This document shows, one piece after another, positions 43,047 through 51,340 of a stretch of 64,000 nt of DNA. The first letter of the stretch is position 1, and each line of letters starts with the position of its first letter. Location: assembly GCF_001592875.1 (NCBI RefSeq), contig NZ_LSOF01000006.1, positions 109,085 through 173,084 on the forward strand, read 5' to 3'. Position numbers and translations under genes: made by a program. A model generated the notes under the pieces. The model saw only the letters and a list, made by a program, of their open reading frames with translations. It was not told where the DNA came from and did not search any database. This DNA comes from Pseudomonas sp. BMS12 (GTDB taxonomy: Bacteria; Pseudomonadota; Gammaproteobacteria; Pseudomonadales; Pseudomonadaceae).

Positions 43047-44636
43047 CTAGACGTCGATCTGTCCGGCCATCTGCTGCAGCTTGATGACCACGAACTCGGC
43101 GGGTTTGAGCGGGGCGAAACCGACGAGGATGTTCACCACGCCTCGGTTGATATCGCTCTGCGTGGTGGTTTCACGGTCGCATTTGACGAAGTAGGCATCG
43201 CGCGGGCTGGAGCCCTGAAACGCGCCCTGACGAAACAGATCCTGCATGAAGGCGCCGATGTTCAGGCGGATTTGCGCCCACAGCGGCTCGTGGTTCGGCT
43301 CGAACACTACCCATTGGGTGCCGCGAAACAGGCTTTCTTCGAGGAACAGCGCCAGTCGGCGCACCGGCACGTATTTCCATTCGGAAGCCAGCAGATCAGC
43401 GCCGGCCAGGGTGCGCGCGCCCCAGACCAGATGGCCGGCCACTGGGAAGGTGCGCAAACAGTTCAGTCCCACGGGGTTGAGCACGCCGTTCTGCGGGTCC
43501 GTCATGGTGTAGGTGAAACCCTGCACCCCGGAGAAGGATGCGGCCAGGCCGGCCGGGGCTTTCCACACGCCACGCTGCACGTCCGTACGGGCCATGATGC
43601 CGGCCACTGCGCCGCAGGGCGCGAAGTCGGCGATGCGGTTTTCCGACAGCGGATCGGGCATGCGCAGCCGCGGGAAATACACGGCGGCGTTGATCGCATC
43701 GTCATTGCCAACCGCCGCGCGCAACGCATTCACCCCGGTCCCGGCGGTGGCGATGGCTGTGCTCTGGTTGGCCGTCCAGAGCGCTGGTGAGTCGATGACC
43801 AGCAGCGCTCGACGCTCCTGGCAGTAGCTCGCCGCCGCCGCCCAGGTCGCGGCGACGAGATCGCCATCGCGGGTGAGGGGAGGGATGCACATCAGGTTGA
43901 ACAGGTCGGCATCTTCGAGGGCGAAGATGCCGGTGCGCTGGTCGCGATTGCCGGTGATCTGGCCATCGGTGATGGCGACGCCATCGCTACCCAAGGTGCC
44001 GGCGGCACTCGCGGTCCCGTCCGGGTTGGCGACGCTGACGGTGCCGTTATTCGGGCTTTCATCGGCTGGTGCAGCAGTCCGTACGCTGACCAGGGCCGAC
44101 TGTTCGTTGAGCACGGTGTTGACGAAGCGCGGGCTGAGTGGGTCGACCGAGACGTTGCGGAACTCTTCCGAAGCCACGGTCGCGCTGCCGCCGGGGCGGT
44201 CCAGCTCCTCGATCAGCAGGTTGAACAGCAGCAGATCGCTGGTATCACGGGTCGCGTGGTCGACCGTCGCGCGCAGACGGTTACCCCAGGTGCCGGGGCT
44301 GGCGGCTTCGAGCAGTAGCGAGCCGGTCGCGGTTTCCAGCTCAAGCGTGGCCGTGCTGGCGGCAATATCGCCGTTGAATACCCGCACGATCAGGGCGTCG
44401 CTGCCGCCATGCTGGAAGAATTGCAGCGCTGCATAGCTCAAGGTGCTCGGTTGCCAAAGGCCACCGAACAGTCGCGAATACTCGGCAAAGCTCTGCACGC
44501 GAACCGGGTCGTTGACCGGACCGCGAAGCGCGCGCCCGACAAAGGCCGTGATGGAGGTGGCGACACCGGTGATGCTGCGCACACCGCTGGGTACTTCTTC
44601 GATATAGACGCCGGGGTAACTCAGGTTTGCAGGCAT
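43047..44636 (-). CDS. eCIS contractile sheath protein
   Basis: This 529-residue sheath subunit begins YPGVYIEEVPSGVRSITGVATSITAFVGRA, the sheath signature, and ends with the conserved SDINRGVVNILVGFAPLKPAEFVVIKLQQMAGQ. It is the first gene of the operon (site GAGGAG before ATG 44636). The single sheath gene contrasts with Afp/PVC, which have three, and recalls MAC-like or simpler eCIS. Sheath contraction drives the tube through a target membrane. Confidence 0.95.
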   Translation of the reverse strand: MPANLSYPGVYIEEVPSGVRSITGVATSITAFVGRALRGPVNDPVRVQSFAEYSRLFGGLWQPSTLSYAALQFFQHGGSDALIVRVFNGDIAASTATLELETATGSLLLEAASPGTWGNRLRATVDHATRDTSDLLLFNLLIEELDRPGGSATVASEEFRNVSVDPLSPRFVNTVLNEQSALVSVRTAAPADESPNNGTVSVANPDGTASAAGTLGSDGVAITDGQITGNRDQRTGIFALEDADLFNLMCIPPLTRDGDLVAATWAAAASYCQERRALLVIDSPALWTANQSTAIATAGTGVNALRAAVGNDDAINAAVYFPRLRMPDPLSENRIADFAPCGAVAGIMARTDVQRGVWKAPAGLAASFSGVQGFTYTMTDPQNGVLNPVGLNCLRTFPVAGHLVWGARTLAGADLLASEWKYVPVRRLALFLEESLFRGTQWVVFEPNHEPLWAQIRLNIGAFMQDLFRQGAFQGSSPRDAYFVKCDRETTTQSDINRGVVNILVGFAPLKPAEFVVIKLQQMAGQIDV

Positions 44637-45126
44637 GGCTGGACTCCTCAGAAGAATCTGCTGCCCGGCCTAATACAAGATGGCGCGCAAACCGGGCATG
44701 AAACCACTCGGTGCACAAGGAGATCGATGCGGACGATACGAATGCGCGCAATCAGGAAAGACGAGCGTCCAGGCCCAAATGCGGCGGAGAGGAAAAAGCT
44801 AGGCTTCCGTCCTTGAAACTAGGCGTCAAACGCGGACTGCTGGAGCCCGATTGGCCATAGGGCCGATGAATCTATCTAGACCTTAGGACAGCGTTGCCAC
44901 GCCGCAATGCTGTCAAACTGCCAGTCTGACGAGAGGTCTGTACGCTAGTGCTAGAAGCGATGACTCGGCGCGGTGGATAGCCATCCATAGATTCGCATAA
45001 TGTATATTATGTTAAATAGCATGTAGAGCAATGGATCCTCAATTCAGCCTTGTGATCGGGTGAATTTGAAACAGAATGCATGTGAACACCCCTCTCGTGA
45101 GCAGTCTGGAAGACAAATTTGAAACA
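44637..45126. other. intergenic region upstream of the eCIS operon
   Basis: I see no gene in this 490-bp stretch. It becomes more AT-rich from ~44860 and must hold the eCIS promoter on the - strand, but I found no convincing -35/-10 pair. A short palindrome at 44996-45011 is the only clear structure. The AT shift from here to about 46300 may mark an island boundary. Confidence 0.6.
44996..45011. promoter_or_regulatory. operator-like palindrome CATAAT-GTAT-ATTATG
   Basis: A perfect 6-bp inverted repeat with a 4-base spacer lies in the eCIS upstream region, near the 3' end of the KfrA-like gene. It could be a regulator site for the eCIS promoter; it could also be chance in AT-rich DNA. Confidence 0.35.
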
Positions 45127-45987
45127 TCATCCTCTATGATTCTGTAAATTTGAGACTCCATCTGTAGGTGTATTCATCACCATCTCGCGCTCGAGGGCTT
45201 TAGAGAGCTCATCGTGCACAGATTTCAAATCCTCACTGAGGGTGATCAGCTGCCTGTCTCGGTCGGCGATCTGCGCTTCCGTCGTATGAGCGAGGAAGTA
45301 GTAGTCAAGGCTCATGGCTAATCTGTCTTTCCCCTCTTTAGCTAGTTGTTTCAGGAGGGCTGTGCACTCCGTTTCGGCAACAGCTAAGACCTTTTTGTGT
45401 GCTGCCTGCTGTCTCGCAAATTCCACTGAATCTCTTCGCTGGCGCTCCTCAGACTCCTGAAGCTGCTTCGACCGCAATTTGAGCATCTGTTTCATGCTAA
45501 CGACTTCGTTATTCAAATACGTCAGCTCGCGCGTTTTCGCATCCAGTCTCTCCTTCAGTCTGTGAGCCATTTCGGTAGCTTCGGCATGCCTCTCCGACAT
45601 CTTGGTCAAGGCTCTATCGGCATTTTCATGCTCCGTTAGTGCGCGAGCGAGCTCATTCAGCAGTGTTCCATTAGACAGTCTCTCTATACGCAGATGAGCC
45701 TGTAACACCTCAATCTTGCTTTGTGCCTCAGTATGAGCAATGCCGACCTCTTCCTGGAGCATCTCTTGGAGTTGGCTTTGCGAGTCCGGCAAAGATGCTT
45801 GGAGCATCCCCTGTTCACCGAAAGACTCGCCCTTACTCTTCGTTTCAAATTCGAGCAACTGCGTCTGGATGGTGTTAGAGCCCCCAGTCTTCGTCAGGAT
45901 TTTACGGACGCTTGGCTTCAATCTTTGTCTGAGGAGTTGGTCTCGGGCTTTCCGCACCTCCTTCAACGATATGCCGTCTTTCGCCAT
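45127..45987 (-). CDS. KfrA-like coiled-coil DNA-binding protein
   Basis: This 286-residue protein has an N-terminal helix-turn-helix region of the KfrA type (ISLKEVRKARDQLLRQRLKPSVRKILTKTG, then TIQTQLLEFE) and a coiled coil from ~70 to ~270 with heptad-like runs of Leu, Gln, Glu and Lys. KfrA proteins of plasmids bind DNA repeats near their own promoters and form filaments; chromosomal relatives are regulators or phage-defence-linked. It is less GC-rich than its neighbours. The tandem 11-bp repeats ~260 bp upstream are candidate binding sites. It stands 490 bp from the eCIS sheath gene in the same direction, so a role in eCIS control is possible but unproven. Confidence 0.75.
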   Translation of the reverse strand: MAKDGISLKEVRKARDQLLRQRLKPSVRKILTKTGGSNTIQTQLLEFETKSKGESFGEQGMLQASLPDSQSQLQEMLQEEVGIAHTEAQSKIEVLQAHLRIERLSNGTLLNELARALTEHENADRALTKMSERHAEATEMAHRLKERLDAKTRELTYLNNEVVSMKQMLKLRSKQLQESEERQRRDSVEFARQQAAHKKVLAVAETECTALLKQLAKEGKDRLAMSLDYYFLAHTTEAQIADRDRQLITLSEDLKSVHDELSKALEREMVMNTPTDGVSNLQNHRG

Positions 45988-46343
45988 CTCTTTCGCCGAA
46001 TATAGAACTTAGCTCGCACGTCTCGTACGGTGCTTAGGTTGGTCTATCCATGAATAGTAACCGCTTGAAGTGGAAATGCCTGAGTCGACGTCCGCATCGC
46101 CCAGAGCTGCACGTGCTCGGTAGCGCATTCTTCCCGATCAAACGCACCTTGGGGTTTCTTGTGTCCAGTCCCTGAGAGACACATGCATGCAGCATGCTGA
46201 TCGACTTTTTAGGCAACGCCGGGCCCTCTAGAATGAGCTTTATAGTCGATTATAAAGTGATTATAGAGCGATTATAGAATCCGCTTTTGGTATCTAGATT
46301 GGGTATCCGCGCCTCCCCGCGCTTCAGGTCGCCGGGCTTTGTG
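45988..46343. other. intergenic region between KfrA-like and fatty acid hydroxylase genes
   Basis: This 356-bp stretch has no convincing gene; the short open frame at 46034-46216 has no credible start context. It contains the tandem repeats at 46247-46279 and is AT-rich there. It probably holds the promoter of the KfrA-like gene. Confidence 0.55.
46247..46279. repeat. three tandem 11-bp direct repeats (iteron-like)
   Basis: CGATTATAAAG, TGATTATAGAG and CGATTATAGAA follow each other without gaps, with consensus YGATTATARAR. The 11-bp period is close to one helical turn, so protein would bind on one DNA face. Just before them CTTTATA pairs with TATAAAG (46239-46257). They resemble the repeated operators of KfrA/plasmid partition systems. 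Confidence 0.8.
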
Positions 46344-47240
46344 CTAGCGCGCCGAGTGGGTCTTGCGAATCCTACAAGCTTGAGAAATCCGCTTAAACGG
46401 AGCTACCAGTTGAGCCCGATACCCAGTCGGGTAGTCACGTTCTCGCAGTCCTACCTGGGCATCGCCGAGCTTTTCTGCCGCGTCATAGAAGGTTCTAAAC
46501 AGGTGATCCCACAGCAGTAAGAACTCGCCGAAATTGACCTGAGCATCTTCGAACTCCCGTTTGTGGTGCCAGCGGTGTGTCTCCGCGACGCCAATCACAT
46601 TGCGCATCCAGCCTAGCGAGTAGTCCAGGTTGGAATGCTGAAATGCGAGATGTACTGTCAGGATGCCAAACCAGGTTGCGACGAGAGCTGAAGGTGTCCC
46701 CATCGCGAAGAGCACCAAGAGTCCAGGGCCCGCCATTATCGCTGCGTGTAGTGGATGTCGACGCTCGCCATTCATCCAATAGAGGCGCTCTGCACTGTGA
46801 TGGGGCTCATGTAAGCGCCATAGCCACGGCACATAGTGGCTGAGTCGGTGCATGGCATAGAGACTGAGATCCAAAACCATGGCTACGATGAGCAACTGGC
46901 CCCACAGAGGCCAGGCCGTTGGAAAGGTGCGCGCGGCATCAGGCACCCAATCGCCAAGTTGAGCCAGAATCGCAGCAGTGAACTGGATGACGGACAGATT
47001 CACAATCAGGTGAAGCAGATCGGTCAGTGTATCGCCGTGGTCGGTAAGCCAGCTCTGACGGAACGGTTGTAGACGCTCCAGCATGGCGACCGGAATAATT
47101 CCGACTACGGCAATCAGGGCTGTGCTGGGCCAATATGGCACGCCCTCGTAAAGCTGCCAGATCATCCAGCCAGCCGTACCGCCAAATATGACGGGATAGC
47201 TGAACCAGCGGATCATAAACCTGAAGCAATTGCTCATCAT
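46344..47240 (-). CDS. fatty acid hydroxylase / sterol desaturase family membrane protein
   Basis: This 298-residue integral membrane protein has the eight-histidine di-iron motif in three clusters: HRLSH, HEPHH and ETHRWHHKRE. Several hydrophobic segments surround them. Family members hydroxylate or desaturate lipids or fatty alcohols with O2 and an electron donor; the substrate here is unknown. ATG 47240 (with AGGGGGC upstream) is chosen; a second ATG follows directly. The AraC gene lies 71 bp upstream on the same strand and may control it. Confidence 0.85.
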   Translation of the reverse strand: MMSNCFRFMIRWFSYPVIFGGTAGWMIWQLYEGVPYWPSTALIAVVGIIPVAMLERLQPFRQSWLTDHGDTLTDLLHLIVNLSVIQFTAAILAQLGDWVPDAARTFPTAWPLWGQLLIVAMVLDLSLYAMHRLSHYVPWLWRLHEPHHSAERLYWMNGERRHPLHAAIMAGPGLLVLFAMGTPSALVATWFGILTVHLAFQHSNLDYSLGWMRNVIGVAETHRWHHKREFEDAQVNFGEFLLLWDHLFRTFYDAAEKLGDAQVGLRERDYPTGYRAQLVAPFKRISQACRIRKTHSAR

Positions 47241-47311
47241 GCAGCCCCCTCTTCTTGATACCCCTACGTTAGGCGGCCCCCAGGGTTCTGGCTTGAACAA
47301 AAAAGCTGACC

Positions 47312-48040
47312 TCAGCTGCTGAGACTGACCTGGCTCAGAGCTGAAGAAGGATCGAGGCCAAATAGGCTGCGAAAGGTGCGGGAAAAGTGCGCGGAATCCG
47401 AGAATCCTGCAGCATGGGCGGCCCCTGTCAGACTTTGGCCAGCCGTAATGAGTTGTAACGCAGCGACCAGGCGAAGCCACTTACGGTAGCTGCGCAATGG
47501 CAAGCCAGTCTGTTCAACAAACCAATGAGAAAAACGAGTCGTCGACAGGTGCATCAGGTCTGCCAGTTCTTGTCTGCCATTGGCGGGCTCGTTCAAGGCT
47601 TCAAGGACAAGTTGCAGCCGTGAATCGATGATCGGCAGATCGGTGAGATTAAGAAATTGGCGAACCGCTCCCCGCATTTGCTGTGCGTTGATACAGGGAG
47701 TTGCCAACAGTCTCTGCAGAGACAAAATGCTTTGCACATCGATAGGCAAAATGCTCGTAGAGGCATTGAATGCCCGTGCCTCCTCAGAAAGTGCATCAAG
47801 GTAAATCGAAATAACCTCAACTGCTTCGATTCGATGAGTGACACCCGCGTGAATGCAAATGGCTCGGGCCGTGACGTGGCTATCAGGTGTAGTCACCGTC
47901 AAGTCGCGGTTGATACCAATGGTGATCTGGTGAGCCATGTGGCGATGCCAATCATGATTGCCTACCTGCCCTAAAAACACCCCGAAACCTGGAGATACCC
48001 AGGCTTTGCCGTGCCAGCTGGCACTCTGTGATGCAATCAC
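47312..48040 (-). CDS. AraC-family transcriptional regulator
   Basis: This ~242-residue regulator has an N-terminal cupin-like sensing part (GFGVFLGQVGNHDWHRHMAHQI, AICIHAGVTHRI) and a C-terminal double helix-turn-helix (QELADLMHLSTTRFSHWFVEQTGL; SLTGAAHAAGFSDSAHFSRTFRSLFG). I chose GTG 48040 because GAGGA precedes it by 8 bases; a longer start at GTG 48082 is possible. Its likely target is the neighbouring fatty acid hydroxylase gene. A perfect FNR/Anr-type palindrome lies 48 bp upstream. Confidence 0.82.
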   Translation of the reverse strand: MIASQSASWHGKAWVSPGFGVFLGQVGNHDWHRHMAHQITIGINRDLTVTTPDSHVTARAICIHAGVTHRIEAVEVISIYLDALSEEARAFNASTSILPIDVQSILSLQRLLATPCINAQQMRGAVRQFLNLTDLPIIDSRLQLVLEALNEPANGRQELADLMHLSTTRFSHWFVEQTGLPLRSYRKWLRLVAALQLITAGQSLTGAAHAAGFSDSAHFSRTFRSLFGLDPSSALSQVSLSS

Positions 48041-48087
48041 CTGACAGTTCCTCTGCTTTCGGCACCCTACCCTGCATGACACTCTAT

Positions 48088-48101
48088 TTGATCCAAATCA
48101 A
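48088..48101. promoter_or_regulatory. perfect Anr/FNR-type box TTGAT-N4-ATCAA
   Basis: TTGATCCAAATCAA is an exact match to the FNR/Anr/Dnr consensus and lies between the AraC gene (-) and the copper operon (+). Oxygen or NO control of either gene is predicted. I see no strong -10 at the expected distance on either side, so which promoter uses it is open. Confidence 0.55.
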
Positions 48102-48186
48102 CGAAGTGCTGTTATCGCCAAAACGAGCGTTCATGCCCCGGGGCAATCTGCTATCGTCGCCCTATCGCCCCGCCTGGTGAATTGCT

Positions 48187-48531
48187 GTGCGTCGGATTGG
48201 ATTGATCCTGGTAATGATTGCTAGCCTCGTGCTGCCGGCCTTCGGCGGTATGGCTTTCAGCATGCCTGCACAACCTTGCCCGATGCAGAGCGCCGATCAT
48301 CAGGGCCATGCAATGGCCGATGCTCCGTGCTGCGAGCAAATGGATAAGTCTGATGGGGTGGCCAGTAAGTCCCCCTGCAAATCCGGCCAGGAATGCAAGA
48401 CCGGAGGACTTCTCCAGACCACCGTTATCAAGAGCATATCCCCTCTTCCCTCACGCCCCGAGATATTGCTGACCCAGTCGGTGATTAAGCGAGAGCCCGC
48501 AGGACTCTGGCGCCCTCCTCGTTTCGTCTAA
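48187..48531 (+). CDS. small Cys/Met/His-rich exported protein leading the cus operon
   Basis: This 114-residue protein starts with a hydrophobic signal sequence (IGLILVMIASLVLPAFG) and has Met, His and Cys ligands in the mature part (MPAQPCPMQSADHQGHAM, APCCEQM, SPCKSGQEC). It ends KREPAGLWRPPRFV. Such small proteins often precede czcCBA/cusCBA genes in Pseudomonas and are thought to bind metal in the periplasm. Start is GTG with a weak site; no better start is present. Confidence 0.65.
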   Translation: MRRIGLILVMIASLVLPAFGGMAFSMPAQPCPMQSADHQGHAMADAPCCEQMDKSDGVASKSPCKSGQECKTGGLLQTTVIKSISPLPSRPEILLTQSVIKREPAGLWRPPRFV

Positions 48532-48620
48532 TGCAGTGATCTTCGCGCCTTTAAACCAGGCGCATCGTCGCGACCACGCTTTTGGTGGCGACCTCGATCA
48601 ATCGCATTGGAGGCGAAAGC

Positions 48621-49883
48621 ATGCCCGCTTTCCTTTTCCCACGCCGTGGCTATCTCGGTGTGTTAGCTGCCGCATTCTTGGCAGTTCCCTGGGTTGCTGC
48701 ACAGGCGCAGCCCCTAACCTTCGAACGAGCGCAGGCGCTCGCCGAACAGCGCGCACCTGAGAACCTGGCGCGACAAGCACAGGTCGCCTCGGCACAGCAG
48801 GCCGTAGGTCCCGCAGACGCCCTGCCCGATCCCAAGCTGATTCTCGGTATCGATAACCTGCCCATCGAAGGGCCTGATCGTTACACCCTGAATCGGGATT
48901 CGATGACCATGCGCCGCATTGGGCTCATGCAAGAGGTTCCCAATGGTGACAAACGCCAGGCCCGCCGCCAGTTGGCCGAGGCCTCCGTTGTCCGGGCCGA
49001 GGCCGAGCAGCGCGCCATGCAGCTTGAGGTCAAACGCCAGACCGCATTGAGCTGGCTGGATGTGTACTACGCCGAGCACAGTGTTGGTCTCTTCGATCAA
49101 CTGGACCGTCAGATCGAGCTGCTCCGCTCGACGGTGCAATCGCTGATCGCCGGCGGCAGCGCTCAGCCTGGCGAACTGCTGCAGGCCGACCAGGAGGCTT
49201 TGGCTTTGCAAGATCGACGGGATGAACTGAATCGCGACGTGGCGATTGCTCGGGCCAAGCTGCGCCGCTGGATAGGCAACGAAGCCGATCAGCTACTGGC
49301 GGGAGATGTACCCAACCTGAGCTTGGACGCCCCCCATCTGCAGCACCGATTGGCTCAGCATCCCGACTTGCGTGCCGCATCTGCCCGGGTTGGCGAGGCC
49401 AGTGCAGAGTTGAATGAGGCTGTAGCCGAGAAGACACCTGACTGGGGCGTAGAATTTGCCTACAACAACCGCGACAACCAGTTCGGCGACATGGTGATGG
49501 TGCAGTTTACCTTCGACCTGCCGTTGTTCGTCGGCACCCGTCAGGGCCCCAAGATCAACGCCAAGCAACAGAGCGTGTCGCAAATGGAAGCCGAGCAGGA
49601 AGTGCTGCTGCGCGCCCATCAGGCTGAGCTGGAAAGCGGTATTGCCGAGTTGGAGCAACTACGCAGAGCTCTGGCGCGTACCGAGAAAACCTTGATCCCT
49701 CTGGCGAGCAAACGTGCCGATCTCGAGCTGGCCGCCTATCAGGCCGGCAAAACTCAGCTGGCATCCGTCATCACCGCCCAGCGCGAACTGATCGAGGCTC
49801 AGCTGCGACAGATCGAACAGCAGCGCAAGCTGAGCCAGCTCTCCGCGAGCTTGTACTACGCCTATGTGGAGGGCCTGCAATGA
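48621..49883 (+). CDS. cusC: outer-membrane efflux factor (CusC/CzcC-like, TolC family)
   Basis: This 420-residue protein has a signal peptide (ending near AAQAQ) and two TolC-type halves with long helices (LALQDRRDELNRDVAIARAKLRRWIG; QRELIEAQLRQIEQQRKLSQLS). It forms the outer-membrane channel of the tripartite pump. ATG 48621 follows GGAGG by 7 bases. Its stop overlaps the cusB start by ATGA. The symbol is assigned from the CusA partner. Confidence 0.85.
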   Translation: MPAFLFPRRGYLGVLAAAFLAVPWVAAQAQPLTFERAQALAEQRAPENLARQAQVASAQQAVGPADALPDPKLILGIDNLPIEGPDRYTLNRDSMTMRRIGLMQEVPNGDKRQARRQLAEASVVRAEAEQRAMQLEVKRQTALSWLDVYYAEHSVGLFDQLDRQIELLRSTVQSLIAGGSAQPGELLQADQEALALQDRRDELNRDVAIARAKLRRWIGNEADQLLAGDVPNLSLDAPHLQHRLAQHPDLRAASARVGEASAELNEAVAEKTPDWGVEFAYNNRDNQFGDMVMVQFTFDLPLFVGTRQGPKINAKQQSVSQMEAEQEVLLRAHQAELESGIAELEQLRRALARTEKTLIPLASKRADLELAAYQAGKTQLASVITAQRELIEAQLRQIEQQRKLSQLSASLYYAYVEGLQ

Positions 49884-51340
49884 AGATTTCAGCATTAGGT
49901 TTTTCCGCGGCTTTGCTGACCATGGGCATTGCCGCGGCAGGCGGTGGCTACTGGCTGGCCGAGAGGCTGGCCAACCATGAGGTCATGCCAACTCCCGCAC
50001 CGACGGATGAGCGCAAAGTGCTCTACTGGTATGACCCGATGCAACCTGAGCAGCGCTTCGATAAACCGGGCAAGTCCCCCTTCATGGATATGGAGCTTGT
50101 CCCCAAGTACGCAGATGCAGGGCAGGACTCCTCGACCTTGAGCGTGCCCTCGCAAGCCGTGCAAAACCTCGGGATGCGCACCGCGCCAGTGACTCGCGGT
50201 GTGCTGCCTTCGGGTATCGAGGCAGTCGGTTCCCTGGCCTATAACCAGCGCGAGGTGGCGAACCTGCAGGCCCGAGCGGGTGGGTTCGTCGAACGGGTCT
50301 ACGGACACGCCCCTGGCGATGTATTGCCCGCCGGTACGCCCCTCGTCGACCTGCTGATTCCCGAATGGTCTGCCGCCCAGCTGGAGTTCCTGGCAGTGTT
50401 GCGTACCGCTGACACGCGCTTGATAAGTGCGACCCAGGAGCGCCTGCGCCTGCTTGGCATGCCTCAATCGTTGGTCGAGCAGGTTCGTCGCAGCGGCCAG
50501 CCACGGGCGGTTCAGACCATCACCACGCCCATCGCCGGCGAGCTGCAGGCATTGGAAGTGCGTGCCGGGATGACCGTGGCAGCCGGCCAGGACCTGGCGC
50601 GGATTAACGGGCTGTCCACGGTCTGGCTCGATGCCGCAATCCCCGAAGACCAAGCTGGAGCGGTTCAGCTTGGCGCGAGCATCACCGCCACCCTGACCGC
50701 TTTCCCAGAACAGCCTCTGCAAGGTCGTGTCGTCGCCTTGCTGCCGAGTGCCGACTCGCAGACGCGTACGCTCACGGTGCGCAGCGAGCTCGCCAATCCC
50801 GCCGGTAAATTGCGCCCCGGCATGTTCGCCGCCGTGCGCCTGAACAGCAGCGTCGAACAACCCGCGCTACTGATCCCGAGTGAAGCTGTGATTCGCACCG
50901 GTAAGCGTGCGCTGGTGATGCTGGCCGAAGCCGATGGGCGCTACCGCCCCCTGGAGATCACTTTGGGCCGCGAGGCCGATGGGCGTCTGGAGGTGTTGTC
51001 CGGTCTTGAGGAAGGACAGTCGGTCGTTACCTCCGGCCAGTTCCTGATCGACTCGGAGGCCAGCCTCCAGGGTGTCGTGGCCAGCCATGTCGAGCAGAAC
51101 AATGCAAAGAAACTCCATGAGTCCCATGGCGTGATTCGTGCCCTGGACGCCGAGGAGGTCACCCTGGAGCACGGTCCATTCGAGAGTCTGAACATGCCCG
51201 GCATGACCATGGCATTTCCGCTGGCCAGCCCTGAAGTGGCTGCGGGACTCAAGCCCGGGGATCACGTACGCATCGGCGCTCGTCAGACGGACTCCGGCTT
51301 GCAAATAGAGCGGCTCGACAAGCAAGGAGAGCAGCCATGA
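49880..51340 (+). CDS. cusB: RND efflux adaptor CusB with N-terminal metal-binding and C-terminal CusF-like domain
   Basis: This 486-residue periplasmic adaptor joins CusA and CusC. After a signal anchor it has a heavy-metal-binding motif ([29 protein letters not shown], residues ~49-78), a hairpin/lipoyl/beta-barrel core ([39 protein letters not shown]) and a C-terminal domain like CusF ([32 protein letters not shown]) with H431, M442 and M444. In CusF the equivalents are H36, M47 and M49; the tryptophan of CusF (W44) is replaced by M439. No separate cusF gene is near, so the chaperone is fused to the adaptor. Confidence 0.9.
   Translation: MKISALGFSAALLTMGIAAAGGGYWLAERLANHEVMPTPAPTDERKVLYWYDPMQPEQRFDKPGKSPFMDMELVPKYADAGQDSSTLSVPSQAVQNLGMRTAPVTRGVLPSGIEAVGSLAYNQREVANLQARAGGFVERVYGHAPGDVLPAGTPLVDLLIPEWSAAQLEFLAVLRTADTRLISATQERLRLLGMPQSLVEQVRRSGQPRAVQTITTPIAGELQALEVRAGMTVAAGQDLARINGLSTVWLDAAIPEDQAGAVQLGASITATLTAFPEQPLQGRVVALLPSADSQTRTLTVRSELANPAGKLRPGMFAAVRLNSSVEQPALLIPSEAVIRTGKRALVMLAEADGRYRPLEITLGREADGRLEVLSGLEEGQSVVTSGQFLIDSEASLQGVVASHVEQNNAKKLHESHGVIRALDAEEVTLEHGPFESLNMPGMTMAFPLASPEVAAGLKPGDHVRIGARQTDSGLQIERLDKQGEQP

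Noticed and set aside
19551..44636. Interpretation as a prophage or a type VI secretion system
   Set aside because: No capsid, terminase, portal, integrase or lysis genes, and no TssJ/L/M membrane complex; the Afp15-like ATPase, DUF4255 and eCISCore proteins fit eCIS.
46034..46216. Short - strand frame of 60 codons in the KfrA-like upstream region
   Set aside because: No ribosome site or recognisable motif; the region is better explained as regulatory DNA.
46247..46279. Tandem repeats as a CRISPR array
   Set aside because: 11-bp units without spacers; no cas genes in the window.
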